Below are positions 54,780 to 63,699 of a stretch of 64,000 nt of DNA, in pieces (positions within the stretch are counted from its first letter, which is position 1; each line of letters opens with the position of its first letter). The stretch lies in NCBI RefSeq assembly GCF_009674725.1, contig NZ_WKKH01000002.1, positions 62,001-126,000 of the forward strand. Reading direction: 5' to 3'. The notes beneath the pieces were generated by a model. The model was not told where the DNA came from. It saw only the letters and a list, made by a program, of their open reading frames with translations, and ran no database searches. Source of the stretch: Pedobacter petrophilus. Lineage in GTDB: Bacteria; Bacteroidota; Bacteroidia; Sphingobacteriales; Sphingobacteriaceae. The translations under genes were made by a program, and so were the position numbers.

Positions 54780-55874
54780 GTGAAAGATATGGATACAGTG
54801 ATTATAACCTGGCAAGAGAAAGTGAGTGCATATGCCGCTCAATCAGAACAGATAGGTGCATTACATCCGGAGATCCTGGAACTCGTTTATCAGGAAAATT
54901 GGTTTAAATTATTTGTGCCGGAAATTTACGGTGGAGCAGGTAAAAAACTCCCGGAAATTTTAAGGCTTGAAGAAGAACTGGCTGAGGCCGATGGCAGTTT
55001 AGGGTGGACAGTAACCCTTTGTGCGGGTGCAGCCTGGTTTGCAGGATTCTTAAATCCAGAATTGGCAACCGAAATTTTTGCCGACAGGCAAGTTTGTTTT
55101 GCCGGTAGCGGTGCAGTTGGTGGGGTTGCAATCGAAACTGAAAACGGCTACTTAATCAATGGCTATTGGAAATATGCCAGTGGCGCTTTACATGCCACTA
55201 TTTTTACCGCAAACTGTTCTTTAAAGAAAACAGACGGGACAGATCTTTTAGATGAAGATGGAAATCCCGTTATTATGTCTTTTATTCTTAAAAAAGATGA
55301 AGTAGAAATCCTTTCTGGCTGGTCTTATTTTGGCCTGATTGCCACAGGAAGCCATGCTTTTGAAGTTAAGGATTTAATTGTTCCGAAGAATAGAACTTTT
55401 AAAATTAACGATAATATAGCAGTTGCAGATGAGGGCTTCGATTATCCTTTTTTGCAACTGGCCGAAACCACTTTGGCTGTAAATAGCCTCGGAATGGCTC
55501 AACACTTTATCCGATTAGTAGAAAATTCCTTTTTCTCCCGTACAGGCTTGCGCAGATACAATGAAAATCAAATTGCCTTTTTCAATGCTGAATTAGATAA
55601 ATGCAAATTAGCAGTTGAAACGCTAAAGTTGCAATTTTATCATGCTTTTGATGAGTCTTGGAATCAATTAATTTATGCTGGTGCGATAGACAATGAACAA
55701 CTCGAAACGGTAAGCAGGGTAAGTAGAAAACTTGCGCATGCCTGCAGAAGAGCCGCAGATACACTTTTCCCTTATTGTGGATTGGAAGCTGCTAAAAAAG
55801 AATCAGAAATTAACCGCGTTTGGAGAGATATCCATACGGCGAGTCAGCATGCTTTGCTTACGTTTGAAATTTAA
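54780..55874 (+). CDS. acyl-CoA dehydrogenase-fold flavoprotein in the thiamine operon
   Basis: 364 aa from a GTG at 54780; an ATG at 54789 is equally possible. The N-terminal helical domain has LFVPEIYGGAGKKLPEILRLEEELAEADGS, the beta-domain has GSGAVGGVAIETENGYLINGYWKYASGA, and a C-terminal helical bundle ends with RVWRDIHTASQHALL. This matches the acyl-CoA dehydrogenase / group D flavin monooxygenase superfamily (DszC/HpaB-like) more than a true fatty acyl-CoA dehydrogenase; no clear catalytic Glu is visible. It starts 1 bp after pnuT, so it is under the TPP riboswitch. A role in salvage or oxidation of a thiamine-related compound is inference. Confidence 0.78.
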   Translation: MKDMDTVIITWQEKVSAYAAQSEQIGALHPEILELVYQENWFKLFVPEIYGGAGKKLPEILRLEEELAEADGSLGWTVTLCAGAAWFAGFLNPELATEIFADRQVCFAGSGAVGGVAIETENGYLINGYWKYASGALHATIFTANCSLKKTDGTDLLDEDGNPVIMSFILKKDEVEILSGWSYFGLIATGSHAFEVKDLIVPKNRTFKINDNIAVADEGFDYPFLQLAETTLAVNSLGMAQHFIRLVENSFFSRTGLRRYNENQIAFFNAELDKCKLAVETLKLQFYHAFDESWNQLIYAGAIDNEQLETVSRVSRKLAHACRRAADTLFPYCGLEAAKKESEINRVWRDIHTASQHALLTFEI

Positions 55875-55963
55875 TGTTAAGGCAAGTCATATTTGCTTCT
55901 CCTAAAATCTGTTGTCTGTTTATCTAATTTCGGTTGAATCACAACGCTGCAAAATGGCTTGCT

Positions 55964-56413
55964 TTATTTCGCAGAAAATAGTTTTAATGGCAGGCAGTCT
56001 TCAGCCGGATAAAAGACAAACGCTGGGTTTATTTCGGTAACAATAGGTTTGTCGTATAGATGTTCGTCGATAATCTTTTTTAAAACTTCTTCTCCCTTTA
56101 TTTTTTGAGTCTCATTATCATAAAATAACTGATCGGAATGGGGAATCCCATTTTATTTACCTGTCTGTTAAAATAGTAGGATTATGGGCTTTGAAAAAGA
56201 TCAGTAACAATTCGGTGTATAAAACTTCGTTTTTGTTAAAAATGATTTCGACAACTTCTGCACGTCCAGTATCACCGTTACTAATTTCCATATGAGTTGG
56301 GTGCCTCAGTTCGCCATCCATGTAAACAGATGTTACCAACTCAACTCCTTTAATCATTTAAAAAATAGCTTCTGTACACCAAAAACTCCGCCCACAAATG
56401 TTGCTTTTGCATA
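55964..56413 (-). pseudogene. msrA: msrA (peptide methionine sulfoxide reductase A) pseudogene
   Basis: Three MsrA-like pieces lie in order on the minus strand in different frames. Piece 1 (about 56413-56357) reads KATFVGGVFGVQKLFFK and then stops. Piece 2 (56357-56157) reads IKGVELVTSVYMDGELRHPT...HNPTILTDR and stops. Piece 3 (about 56110-55964) reads FYDNETQKIKGEEVLKKIIDEHLYDK...VFYPAEDC and ends at TAA. The expected active-site GCFWC is now GVFGV, so the catalytic Cys is gone as well. At least two frameshifts are needed to join the pieces. The flanks 55875-55963 and 56414-56502 hold nothing else recognised. Confidence 0.88.
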
Positions 56414-56502
56414 TATCTCCCAACGACGAAATCTATGCCTAATAGATCTTATATCTTGGGTATTTTGGTCAAAGATCCGGTAATGAGGGCCATTTAGATA
56501 TA

Positions 56503-57915
56503 TTATAGCGATTTGGCTTTCATCTTTTTTAACTCTGATTGGAAATTGGCAACCGATGTTTTTTCTTGCTTGCCTTTTTCAATAGCTGTTTCCTGAGTTT
56601 TAACTGCTTCCTCATAGTAACCCATGCGATAGAGAATGTGAGCTAATGTATCATAATATCCTGACAATGGATTCAGCTCTATCGAACGGCGACTCCAGAG
56701 CATCGCCTTGGTAAGGTTGTTGATGTTTTTTGTTCCAATTTCGTAAAACTTCCAGGCTGCATTGTTCAATTCCATCGCATAGTTGCTGGATGAAGATGTA
56801 ACAGTAACAATCGACTGTGTTGTTACACTTTTCGTTGTAGAAAACTTCATTAAGCTATCCATCTTTTCTTTCGATACCATCTTTACTGTCTTGTTAGGGA
56901 ATGGACTTGGCATCGCAGCATTATGATTTCGGGCTTCAATTTTCTTAATACTATCGGCGCTAACATTCATATAATAGTTATCATAGAAATACATGGCTGT
57001 TCTCATGTAATTGGCCGTGTCTTTTACCGAATTATAATACCAAAGGATTTGATTGTTGAAAGCTTTTTCACCCGCCCTGTAATCTCTGGTCCAGGAAGAA
57101 CGCGCAAAATTCGCACCTGCCATGGCTCTGCTCACTTTTTTCTCTTTTGCTGCAGCCATCATAGTGTTAGAAATAATAGCATTATTAACCGCCACTCTTT
57201 TTTGCAAAGGTTCATTTTTATAAAAACTATCAACCAGCTTTTTATTGTTATAAATCAATTTATAAGCCTTACCATCTGCGTAAGGGCCAGATTCTAAAAT
57301 ATAACGGATATTCTCATAACTGTCAAAATCACTAATTTTCAAGTTGTTAACGTATTTTTCAATCAGATCTGCATTATTGGTGATTCCAATTTTCTTTCTG
57401 AAATCGATAAGTTTTTTGATCAGGTTATTATTATTGCTCCCATCGGCTTCAACTTCTTTCTCCAGTTCTGAGATCGATTTTTCTTTATATGCTGATAATG
57501 CCTTATCTACCATTGATAAGTACTTCTTTTTGTCTGTTGAGTTTCCAAAATCACTAAAAAAAATTTCTTTATTCGGTCTTAGGAAAATATATGCGGGAAA
57601 ACGTTTGATATTGCCTAAGTGGATAATAGATCTTATACTGGTGTCTACTATAGTCGTTTTATAAACAGTGAATGCTTGATCAATTTTTGCAATAACGTCA
57701 TTTTCGTCTAAAGCCGATTTAAAACTCACTTTTGAATTAGGTGGTAAGTAGCTGGGGTCTGCCATTCTCGGTGTATTAATAATCAATAGAACAGGTTTAT
57801 CAGTTTCTGTAGCGCGCAAAAGTGCAACAGCTAAAGATTTGGTAGATTTTAATTCTTGAGAAAAGCCTGAAAGTGAAAAGAATAAGGCAATAATTAACGA
57901 GAGTATTGTTTTCAT
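56503..57915 (-). CDS. exported thioredoxin-fold/TPR protein without a CxxC motif
   Basis: 470 aa. A signal peptide (1-20, SLSGFSQ) is followed by a thioredoxin-like segment (about 25-145: ATETDKPVLLIINTP ... IKRFPAYIFLRPNKEIFF). The position where CxxC would stand reads TPRMADPSY, so no redox function is expected. Then come helical sequence and a C-terminal TPR-like repeat (about 385-460: AAWKFYEIG, AMLWSRRSIELNPLSGYYDTLAHILYRMGYYEEAV). Probably a periplasmic scaffold or chaperone-like protein. Exact function unknown. A single gene; the msrA remnant lies downstream. Confidence 0.72.
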   Translation of the reverse strand: MKTILSLIIALFFSLSGFSQELKSTKSLAVALLRATETDKPVLLIINTPRMADPSYLPPNSKVSFKSALDENDVIAKIDQAFTVYKTTIVDTSIRSIIHLGNIKRFPAYIFLRPNKEIFFSDFGNSTDKKKYLSMVDKALSAYKEKSISELEKEVEADGSNNNNLIKKLIDFRKKIGITNNADLIEKYVNNLKISDFDSYENIRYILESGPYADGKAYKLIYNNKKLVDSFYKNEPLQKRVAVNNAIISNTMMAAAKEKKVSRAMAGANFARSSWTRDYRAGEKAFNNQILWYYNSVKDTANYMRTAMYFYDNYYMNVSADSIKKIEARNHNAAMPSPFPNKTVKMVSKEKMDSLMKFSTTKSVTTQSIVTVTSSSSNYAMELNNAAWKFYEIGTKNINNLTKAMLWSRRSIELNPLSGYYDTLAHILYRMGYYEEAVKTQETAIEKGKQEKTSVANFQSELKKMKAKSL

Positions 57916-57941
57916 AAGTGATGAGTGTTAAAATAAAGATG

Positions 57942-57971
57942 CAAAAAAAAACCTGCAATTTAATTGCAGGC
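57942..57971 (-). terminator. terminator of the lipoprotein gene at 57979
   Basis: The stem GCCTGCAATT / AATTGCAGG followed on the minus strand by T9. It starts 8 bp behind the stop codon. Confidence 0.88.
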
Positions 57972-57978
57972 TTAAATA

Positions 57979-59025
57979 TTATTGATATTGAATATATATC
58001 GGCTTCGGCGTAAGTTTCAATAACTCTTCCGGAGTTAATAATCGCTTAGGTTCTTTTTTCAGGTCGTTTTTGTAAAAGAGTTTGAAACCTGTAAATTGTA
58101 CTGGTTCGCCGTAAACGAAATGGCGATAGGTGCCTTTCTTTAATTCAGGTTCACCCCATCCATCCATGTGTATCACTACTTGTACTTCCGGACGTAATTT
58201 AATATTAGCGGAATTGGTTACCATTTTTTTAGTGAAACGGTGTAATACAAAAACCTTTGGAGGCAGGTTATATTTTTTAACAAGATCAGCCAGGTAGCCA
58301 GTTACATAGTTAATATCTACAGCATCATAAGTTCCAATTCTCTTACCAGGAAGGGAACCATCTTTCATTGAAAATTCCGGATCTATCCCCAGGTGAACAT
58401 TTGGCATTTGCAGGTATTTCTGGATATGAGGAAGTTCGGCTTTAATTGTACTTAAAGCAACCTGCAAATCGAGAAAAACAATAGTATTTGGTTGCATCTT
58501 CGCAATTGTTAAAACAGAATCAATCTGTTTATTTCCCATGCGGTTGATGTATTTTTTATCTTTTCCGGGCGTTCCGCTTGCTACAGCAGCAATATAGTGT
58601 AAGCCAACCTGTACCGGGGTAGATGGATCTGCTTTTTCCCAACGTTTAACTTCTGCATTTAAGTGTTGCCACATTTCTTTTGGCGCATATTCACCCAAGG
58701 CCCCCATTTTTTTAGAGTGAAGGTTTCCATAATAAACAACAATACGTTTAAATGGAAGGATTGCACCGGCTAATGGAGTTGGCTGGTTTTTTACCGGCCA
58801 TTTACCTGTTGTATCGCCATTAGCTAGTTTTTTTACAAGAGAATCATATAGTTTAGGATCAACAGGCTTCATTACGTTTGCTGCTGAATCTGCTTTCTTT
58901 TTAGTAGTGTCTGATGATGACTGGCTAACTCCGTTACTGCTTTTGCCATCTGAATTACAGTTAGCAAATAAGCTGATTGCGGCAAAACCGAGTATTACTG
59001 TGCCAGCTAAATGGGGAAATTTCAT
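57979..59025 (-). CDS. lipoprotein of unknown function (possible TIM-barrel hydrolase-like fold)
   Basis: 348 aa. The lipoprotein signal ends LFANC (Cys23), then a low-complexity Ser/Lys/Asp linker to about 50. The globular part has conserved-looking blocks: FKRIVVYYGNLHSKKMGALGEY, VGLHYIAAVASGTPGKDKKYI, TIVFLDLQVALS, NVHLGIDPEFSM and VFVLHRF. The alternating strand/helix pattern and DPEF acidic pair suggest a (beta/alpha)8 barrel, possibly glycosidase-related, but no family name is offered. Monocistronic. Confidence 0.7.
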   Translation of the reverse strand: MKFPHLAGTVILGFAAISLFANCNSDGKSSNGVSQSSSDTTKKKADSAANVMKPVDPKLYDSLVKKLANGDTTGKWPVKNQPTPLAGAILPFKRIVVYYGNLHSKKMGALGEYAPKEMWQHLNAEVKRWEKADPSTPVQVGLHYIAAVASGTPGKDKKYINRMGNKQIDSVLTIAKMQPNTIVFLDLQVALSTIKAELPHIQKYLQMPNVHLGIDPEFSMKDGSLPGKRIGTYDAVDINYVTGYLADLVKKYNLPPKVFVLHRFTKKMVTNSANIKLRPEVQVVIHMDGWGEPELKKGTYRHFVYGEPVQFTGFKLFYKNDLKKEPKRLLTPEELLKLTPKPIYIQYQ

Positions 59026-59118
59026 AGATATTATTAATAGTTAAAGTATACGCTTTTTTTAAGTATCCGATTTTATGGGGAAAAGGTATATAAATTTGGT
59101 GAATGAAACCAAATAAAA

Positions 59119-60000
59119 TTACACATTACAGAATTTTCCGAAAACGCCTAACGGGAGTTTAATGCCTGCGGTTGCCTGTAAATATAATTCACCTACTTCT
59201 AAATTTTTTACGTTTGGATAAGAAGTGTGGATTAAATTTTCGACAATTACAGCAGAAAAACCCAGCGAATAAGTATTCAGAATGAGAAAATGTTCCTGCT
59301 CATCTAAGAGCTGCACTACATCTTGCATCATCTCCTGGATATGATCTTCCAGTTTCCATTTCTCTCCATTCGGACCATGCCCATATGCGGGTGGATCTAA
59401 AATGATACCATTGTATTTTTTACCTCTTTTAAGTTCTTTTTTAACAAACTTTAAAGCATCTTCAACCATCCAGCGGGTATTTTTTAAGCCAGACAATTCC
59501 TGATTTTCATTTGCCCAGGTAACCACTTGTTTGATTGAATCTACGTGAGTGGTTTCCGCGCCAGCTGCATTTGCAATTAATGATGCGGCACCTGTATAGG
59601 CAAAAAGGTTCAAGACCTTTGGTTGCGGAGTTTTAAATTTTTTAATTGATGAGGAAATGAAATCCCAGTTTACAGCCTGCTCAGGGAAAACGCCAACATG
59701 TTTAAACGAGGTTAAACCTAAACGAAGTTTAATAGCCACTTCATCGTTTTTATATTCCACATGCCAGCGATCAGGGATTGATTGATTTTTCTTCACCCAT
59801 TCTCCAGAAGTTGCCGACCGGCCCCTAAAAGTAATGTTGGCTGTTTTTTTCCATTCCTGTTCTGATAATGTTTTCTTCCAAACAGCCTGCGGTTCAGGCC
59901 TGATTAAGATCACATTTCCGAAACGTTCTAATTTTTCAAAATCCCCGCAGTCAATCAGTTCATAATCTTTCCAATGCGTTGGGGCCAATAATTGTATCAT
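59119..60000 (-). CDS. class I SAM-dependent (rRNA-type) methyltransferase
   Basis: 293 aa. The C-terminal Rossmann domain has the SAM loop VLNLFAYTGAASL (about 126-138), an acidic turn THVDSIKQVVTWANEN, and the catalytic motif DPPAYGHG (about 202-209), which fits RlmI/RlmK-like 23S rRNA m5C/m7G methyltransferases. No PUA domain is present at the N-terminus. The start ATG overlaps the stop of the upstream toxin gene (ATGA), so it is translationally coupled to the toxin-antitoxin pair. Confidence 0.85.
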   Translation of the reverse strand: MIQLLAPTHWKDYELIDCGDFEKLERFGNVILIRPEPQAVWKKTLSEQEWKKTANITFRGRSATSGEWVKKNQSIPDRWHVEYKNDEVAIKLRLGLTSFKHVGVFPEQAVNWDFISSSIKKFKTPQPKVLNLFAYTGAASLIANAAGAETTHVDSIKQVVTWANENQELSGLKNTRWMVEDALKFVKKELKRGKKYNGIILDPPAYGHGPNGEKWKLEDHIQEMMQDVVQLLDEQEHFLILNTYSLGFSAVIVENLIHTSYPNVKNLEVGELYLQATAGIKLPLGVFGKFCNV

Positions 60001-60386
60001 GTATTCAGTAACTTTAAATTTGGGTAATTTCTGATGTATTGATCATCAGAAATGACAGTTAAATCTTTAGCAATTGCTTGCGAGATAATAAGCCGGTCAA
60101 AAGGGTCTTTATGTATTAATGGAAGCGTAGAGTATACCTTAAAATCATGCTCGTCTGGCTGAAGAATTTCGATGTTATACTTGCGAAGCAAAGCATAAAT
60201 AGAGGAAATATCATCTCTTAATTTAAGTTTGCCTATATTCATTTTAATAACTATTTCCCAAATACTTACTATACTAAAATACTTTTTAAGATTGGGATTG
60301 TTAATGAGATTAATTGTTTTCTGAGGGATTTGTAAATCGCCATTAATGAAGAACAAAAATATATGTGTATCGAGCAGAAAATGCAT
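59997..60386 (-). CDS. PIN-domain toxin (VapC-like)
   Basis: 129 aa, the usual length. Acidic residues of the PIN RNase site are in place: Asp6 (LLDTH), Glu44 (SIWEIVIKM), Asp97 (HKDPFDRLI) and Asp114/115 (VISDDQYI). It would cleave RNA when free of antitoxin. It directly follows its antitoxin (stop TAA immediately followed by ATG) and overlaps the next methyltransferase gene by 4 bp. Confidence 0.92.
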   Translation of the reverse strand: MHFLLDTHIFLFFINGDLQIPQKTINLINNPNLKKYFSIVSIWEIVIKMNIGKLKLRDDISSIYALLRKYNIEILQPDEHDFKVYSTLPLIHKDPFDRLIISQAIAKDLTVISDDQYIRNYPNLKLLNT

Positions 60387-60635
60387 TTACATATATTCTT
60401 TAAGTTCATCCAATGGCTCATTGAAATCATCAGAAATATAAAGTATAGTCCCTTTCGCCGAGCCATATAAACTTATGGGCTCTTCAACAACGTTATTACT
60501 ATCAGTATTTGAATCCTGGTAAAATTTTTTCGAATGTTTTGCTTTCAGAAAATCAATAAAATCTTCTACTTCGTTTACCATGCTTTCTGGCAAGGTTTCC
60601 AGTTTGTTAATGATATTTTTTGTAGCCGAAGTCAT
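60387..60635 (-). CDS. DUF2281-type antitoxin of the VapC-like toxin
   Basis: 82 aa from the ATG at 60635; a TTG two codons earlier is unnecessary. The N-terminal part (KNIINKLETLPESMVNEVEDFIDFLKAKHSKK) is the DUF2281 helix pair, and the C-terminal part is acidic and probably disordered until it wraps the toxin (ISDDFNEPLDELKEYM). The position directly before the PIN toxin supports the assignment. It begins 19 bp after mlaF. Confidence 0.85.
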   Translation of the reverse strand: MTSATKNIINKLETLPESMVNEVEDFIDFLKAKHSKKFYQDSNTDSNNVVEEPISLYGSAKGTILYISDDFNEPLDELKEYM

Positions 60636-60654
60636 AAACAAAGGTAAGAATTTT

Positions 60655-61407
60655 TTAGAACTTGTCTTTTGCTGCTTTCATAAAGCGACTTGCAAATACA
60701 AAGTCGTTTAATTCTTTTATTTCAGTATGGGCAATTTCTTTATTGCTGCCTTCCCAGAATTTCTTTCCCTCGTGCAAAAACAAGATATAATCTCCTATTC
60801 CCATTACAGAGTTCATATCGTGGGTAACTACAATGGTAGTGGTTTTAAACTCTTCTGTCAGTTCCTGAATTAACTCATCAATCACGATAGAAGTTTTAGG
60901 GTCTAATCCAGAGTTCGGCTCATCACAGAACAGGTATTTTGGGTTCATAGAAATGGCACGGGCAATCCCTACACGTTTCTTCATCCCTCCGGAAAGTTCT
61001 GCAGGAAATAATTTATTTTTACCGGCAAGATTTACACGCTCCAGGCAAAAATTAACACGTTCTAACTTTTCGTTTCTGGTTTGATCCGTAAACATATTAA
61101 GTGGAAACATAATGTTATCCTCTACCGTCATACTGTCAAATAAAGCAGATCCCTGAAAAAGCATTCCAATTTCTTTACGTACCTCAATCCGTTGCTCATA
61201 AGTCATCGGTGTAAAATCACGCCCATCGTATAAAACAGAACCAGAATCTGGCTGATGTAAACCAACCATACATTTAAGCAATGTGGTTTTACCTGAACCC
61301 GATCCTCCGATAATTAAATTTGTAACGCCTTCTTCAAACTTACCGGAGATGCCTTTTAAAACCTCGTTTCCAGAGAATGATTTATATATATCTTTAACTT
61401 CGATCAT
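60655..61407 (-). CDS. mlaF: ABC transporter ATP-binding protein, MlaF-like
   Basis: 250 aa from the ATG at 61407; the longer frame from a TTG at 61440 overlaps mlaE. Walker A GGSGSGKT (34-41), signature LSGGMKKRVGIARA (about 139-152), Walker B FCDEPNSGLDP (about 160-170) and the H-loop THD. With MlaE it energises lipid transport between inner and outer membranes. It is coupled to mlaE by a TAATG overlap. No MCE-domain (mlaD) gene follows, as the next genes are a toxin-antitoxin pair. Confidence 0.93.
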   Translation of the reverse strand: MIEVKDIYKSFSGNEVLKGISGKFEEGVTNLIIGGSGSGKTTLLKCMVGLHQPDSGSVLYDGRDFTPMTYEQRIEVRKEIGMLFQGSALFDSMTVEDNIMFPLNMFTDQTRNEKLERVNFCLERVNLAGKNKLFPAELSGGMKKRVGIARAISMNPKYLFCDEPNSGLDPKTSIVIDELIQELTEEFKTTTIVVTHDMNSVMGIGDYILFLHEGKKFWEGSNKEIAHTEIKELNDFVFASRFMKAAKDKF

Positions 61408-62141
61408 TACAATAACAATTGAGTAACTAAATAATCGCAAACAAGAATAGAAATACAGCTAATTACAACTGCTCTTGTACTTGCCTGAGAAACCTCTAAA
61501 GCACCACCACGAACATAAAAACCTTCGTAAGCAGGAACAGACGTAATGATGAAACCAAATACAAATGCTTTTACCAATGCAACAACAATAGTATAGGGGT
61601 TAAAGTCAGTTGTAATTCCCTGAAGATACTCTGAAGGTGTAACAGCGCCAGATACGGAACCGCCAATGTAACCGCCAGAAATACTTAAAAACATAGAAAT
61701 AATTACCAGCATTGGTACCATTGTAATACCAGAAATAATTTTAGGAAGAATGAGATAACCAGGTGCGTTAATACCCATAATCTCAAGGGCATCAATTTGT
61801 TCTGTTACGCGCATCGAACCGATCTCAGATGAAATCGCCGAGCCAATTTTACCTGCTAAAACAATAGCACTAATGGTTGGGCTTAATTCAAGAATACTGG
61901 AATCCCGGTTAACGGAACCGATAATGGTTTTAGGAATAAAATCACTCACCAGCTGGAAAGCAATCTGTAAAGTCATTACCGCACCAATAAACGTAGAAAT
62001 GATGGCAATAAGGCCTAAAGAGCCCACACCTACATAATCCATTTGTTTGGCAATTTCTTTTAAGTATATTTTTAGTTTTTCCGGCCTTCTGAATACAGAT
62101 TTGAGCAGCAGGATGTATCTCCCGAAATTGGTAAAATTCAT
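61407..62141 (-). CDS. mlaE: MlaE-family lipid ABC transporter permease
   Basis: 244 aa with five to six hydrophobic helices. The family block GSVNRDSSILELSPTISAIVLAGKIGSAISSEIGSMRVTEQIDALEIMG (about 75-124) is very well conserved, followed by ISMFLSISGGYIGGSV. The N-terminal helix is amphipathic. It moves phospholipid across or out of the inner membrane with MlaF and an MCE protein encoded elsewhere. Divergent from the SDR gene across about 145 bp. Confidence 0.93.
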   Translation of the reverse strand: MNFTNFGRYILLLKSVFRRPEKLKIYLKEIAKQMDYVGVGSLGLIAIISTFIGAVMTLQIAFQLVSDFIPKTIIGSVNRDSSILELSPTISAIVLAGKIGSAISSEIGSMRVTEQIDALEIMGINAPGYLILPKIISGITMVPMLVIISMFLSISGGYIGGSVSGAVTPSEYLQGITTDFNPYTIVVALVKAFVFGFIITSVPAYEGFYVRGGALEVSQASTRAVVISCISILVCDYLVTQLLL

Positions 62142-62286
62142 TCCGTATATGGTGCTTAATTTAAATGATCATTTATATTACTACAAAGAAACGATAAAAA
62201 AGTTGGAGCGCTTTGATAATTGCAAAAATATTCGTGGTTTTGAATATAAATATGGTTTTTTGTCAACAAAAATTAAACCATAAAAA

Positions 62287-62976
62287 ATGAAAGCTTTAAT
62301 CACGGGTGCAACAAAAGGTATTGGCCGGGCAATAGCCGTTAAACTTTGGAACGAAGGATATGATTTAGCCCTGGTAGCCAGAAGCTCCGATGATTTAGTG
62401 CTATTGCAGGAAGAATTTGCTGCTCCGGACAGAAAAATTCTTACCTACACTGTAGATTGTGGAGTTAAAGAAGAAGTTTATCAATTTCTCCACCAGGTGA
62501 AAAATGAATTTGGTTTTATAGATGTGCTGGTTAATAATGTCGGTGTATTTATACCGGGAAGTTTATTGGATGAAGCAGATGAAACATTTGAAAAGCAACA
62601 GGATCTGAATGTAAATGCAACCTATTATATCAGTAAGTTTTTCGGGAAAGAGATGCGTTTAAAGCAACAAGGTCATATTTTTAATATCTGTTCTGTGGCA
62701 GGCAAAAGTCCCGTAGAAAATGGTGGCAGTTATAGTGTAACAAAAGCAGCGATGTTAAGTCTTAATCATGTATTGCGGCAAGAGTTAGCACCACACAACG
62801 TTAAAGTAACTGCTTTTTTGCCGGGCGCTACAAAGACAGCATCATGGGAAGGAACCAGAATTCCTGATGAGAAATTTGTACAACCCGCTGATATTGCAGA
62901 AACACTTTATACCATTTTAAACTTAAGTAAAGGGGTAAATGTTGATGAGGTTTTAATCACTCCGCTCAATTTTTAA
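62287..62976 (+). CDS. short-chain dehydrogenase/reductase
   Basis: 229 aa, a short classical SDR. Nucleotide-binding GATKGIGRA (7-15), NNVGVF (83-88), and catalytic Ser136, Tyr149 and Lys153 in SYSVTKAA. The basic residue at Arg32 after the second strand suggests NADP(H). It resembles 3-oxoacyl-ACP reductase-like enzymes, but the substrate is unknown. It is followed after 7 bp by the PspC protein. Confidence 0.9.
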   Translation: MKALITGATKGIGRAIAVKLWNEGYDLALVARSSDDLVLLQEEFAAPDRKILTYTVDCGVKEEVYQFLHQVKNEFGFIDVLVNNVGVFIPGSLLDEADETFEKQQDLNVNATYYISKFFGKEMRLKQQGHIFNICSVAGKSPVENGGSYSVTKAAMLSLNHVLRQELAPHNVKVTAFLPGATKTASWEGTRIPDEKFVQPADIAETLYTILNLSKGVNVDEVLITPLNF

Positions 62977-62983
62977 ACACAAA

Positions 62984-63694
62984 ATGAACCGCGTTATGGA
63001 AAAGAAGCTTTTTAGAAACGAACACGATAAGATGATTGCCGGGGTAGCTTCAGGACTTGCAGATTACATGCAGGTAGAGGTTACCATAATCAGATTATTA
63101 TTTGTATTATCAACTATTTTTATGGCCGGGGCTGGCCTGATCGCCTATATTATTATGTGGGTAATTGTTCCGGTTAACAATGATCCATCCGTTAGATTTT
63201 CAAAATTTAACGATTATTTCAATAAAAACAATCCAACCAATGCACCATTTGGCAACCCACCGCCATTTACGGGGCCAACAGGGTCTGAAAACGTTAACTG
63301 GACGCAACCTGTTAATGAAAATGCACAAAAAACGCCTTTCGAAACGCAACCTGATTTTAGTAAGTTTAATAAACCCAACGATACCGGACGAACGGTTACG
63401 GGTTTGGTATTACTGATCATTGGCTGTTTCTTTTTGATGCGGGAGATGGATTTTATCCCAGACTGGTTCACCATTAGAAATTTCTTTAAGTTTATGTGGC
63501 CACTGATTTTTATTGCATTAGGGATCAGTATCATTGCAAAATCAAAAAGGAAAAACGACTGGCAGGCCTTTAAGCAACAACAAACTGCTGAAGAAGAAAA
63601 GAAAGCAGATTTTTCTGAAGTTGTAGTAGAAAGCGAGCCGGTTACCAATCAGGATAACACAAATAATTCAACAGCAAACAATCCTCAATTATAA
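62984..63694 (+). CDS. PspC-domain membrane protein
   Basis: 236 aa from the ATG at 62984; the ATG at 62996 (MEKKLFRNEHDKMI) is an equally good start. The PspC domain (about 5-65) has KKLFRNEHDKMIAGVASGLADYM and an inner-membrane helix. A proline/asparagine-rich linker (about 75-130) follows, then two more helices (about 137-190) of the LiaF-like type and an acidic tail. PspC-like proteins sense or buffer envelope stress. The next gene encodes a similar membrane domain, suggesting a small envelope-stress operon. Confidence 0.88.
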   Translation: MNRVMEKKLFRNEHDKMIAGVASGLADYMQVEVTIIRLLFVLSTIFMAGAGLIAYIIMWVIVPVNNDPSVRFSKFNDYFNKNNPTNAPFGNPPPFTGPTGSENVNWTQPVNENAQKTPFETQPDFSKFNKPNDTGRTVTGLVLLIIGCFFLMREMDFIPDWFTIRNFFKFMWPLIFIALGISIIAKSKRKNDWQAFKQQQTAEEEKKADFSEVVVESEPVTNQDNTNNSTANNPQL

Positions 63695-63699
63695 ATATT

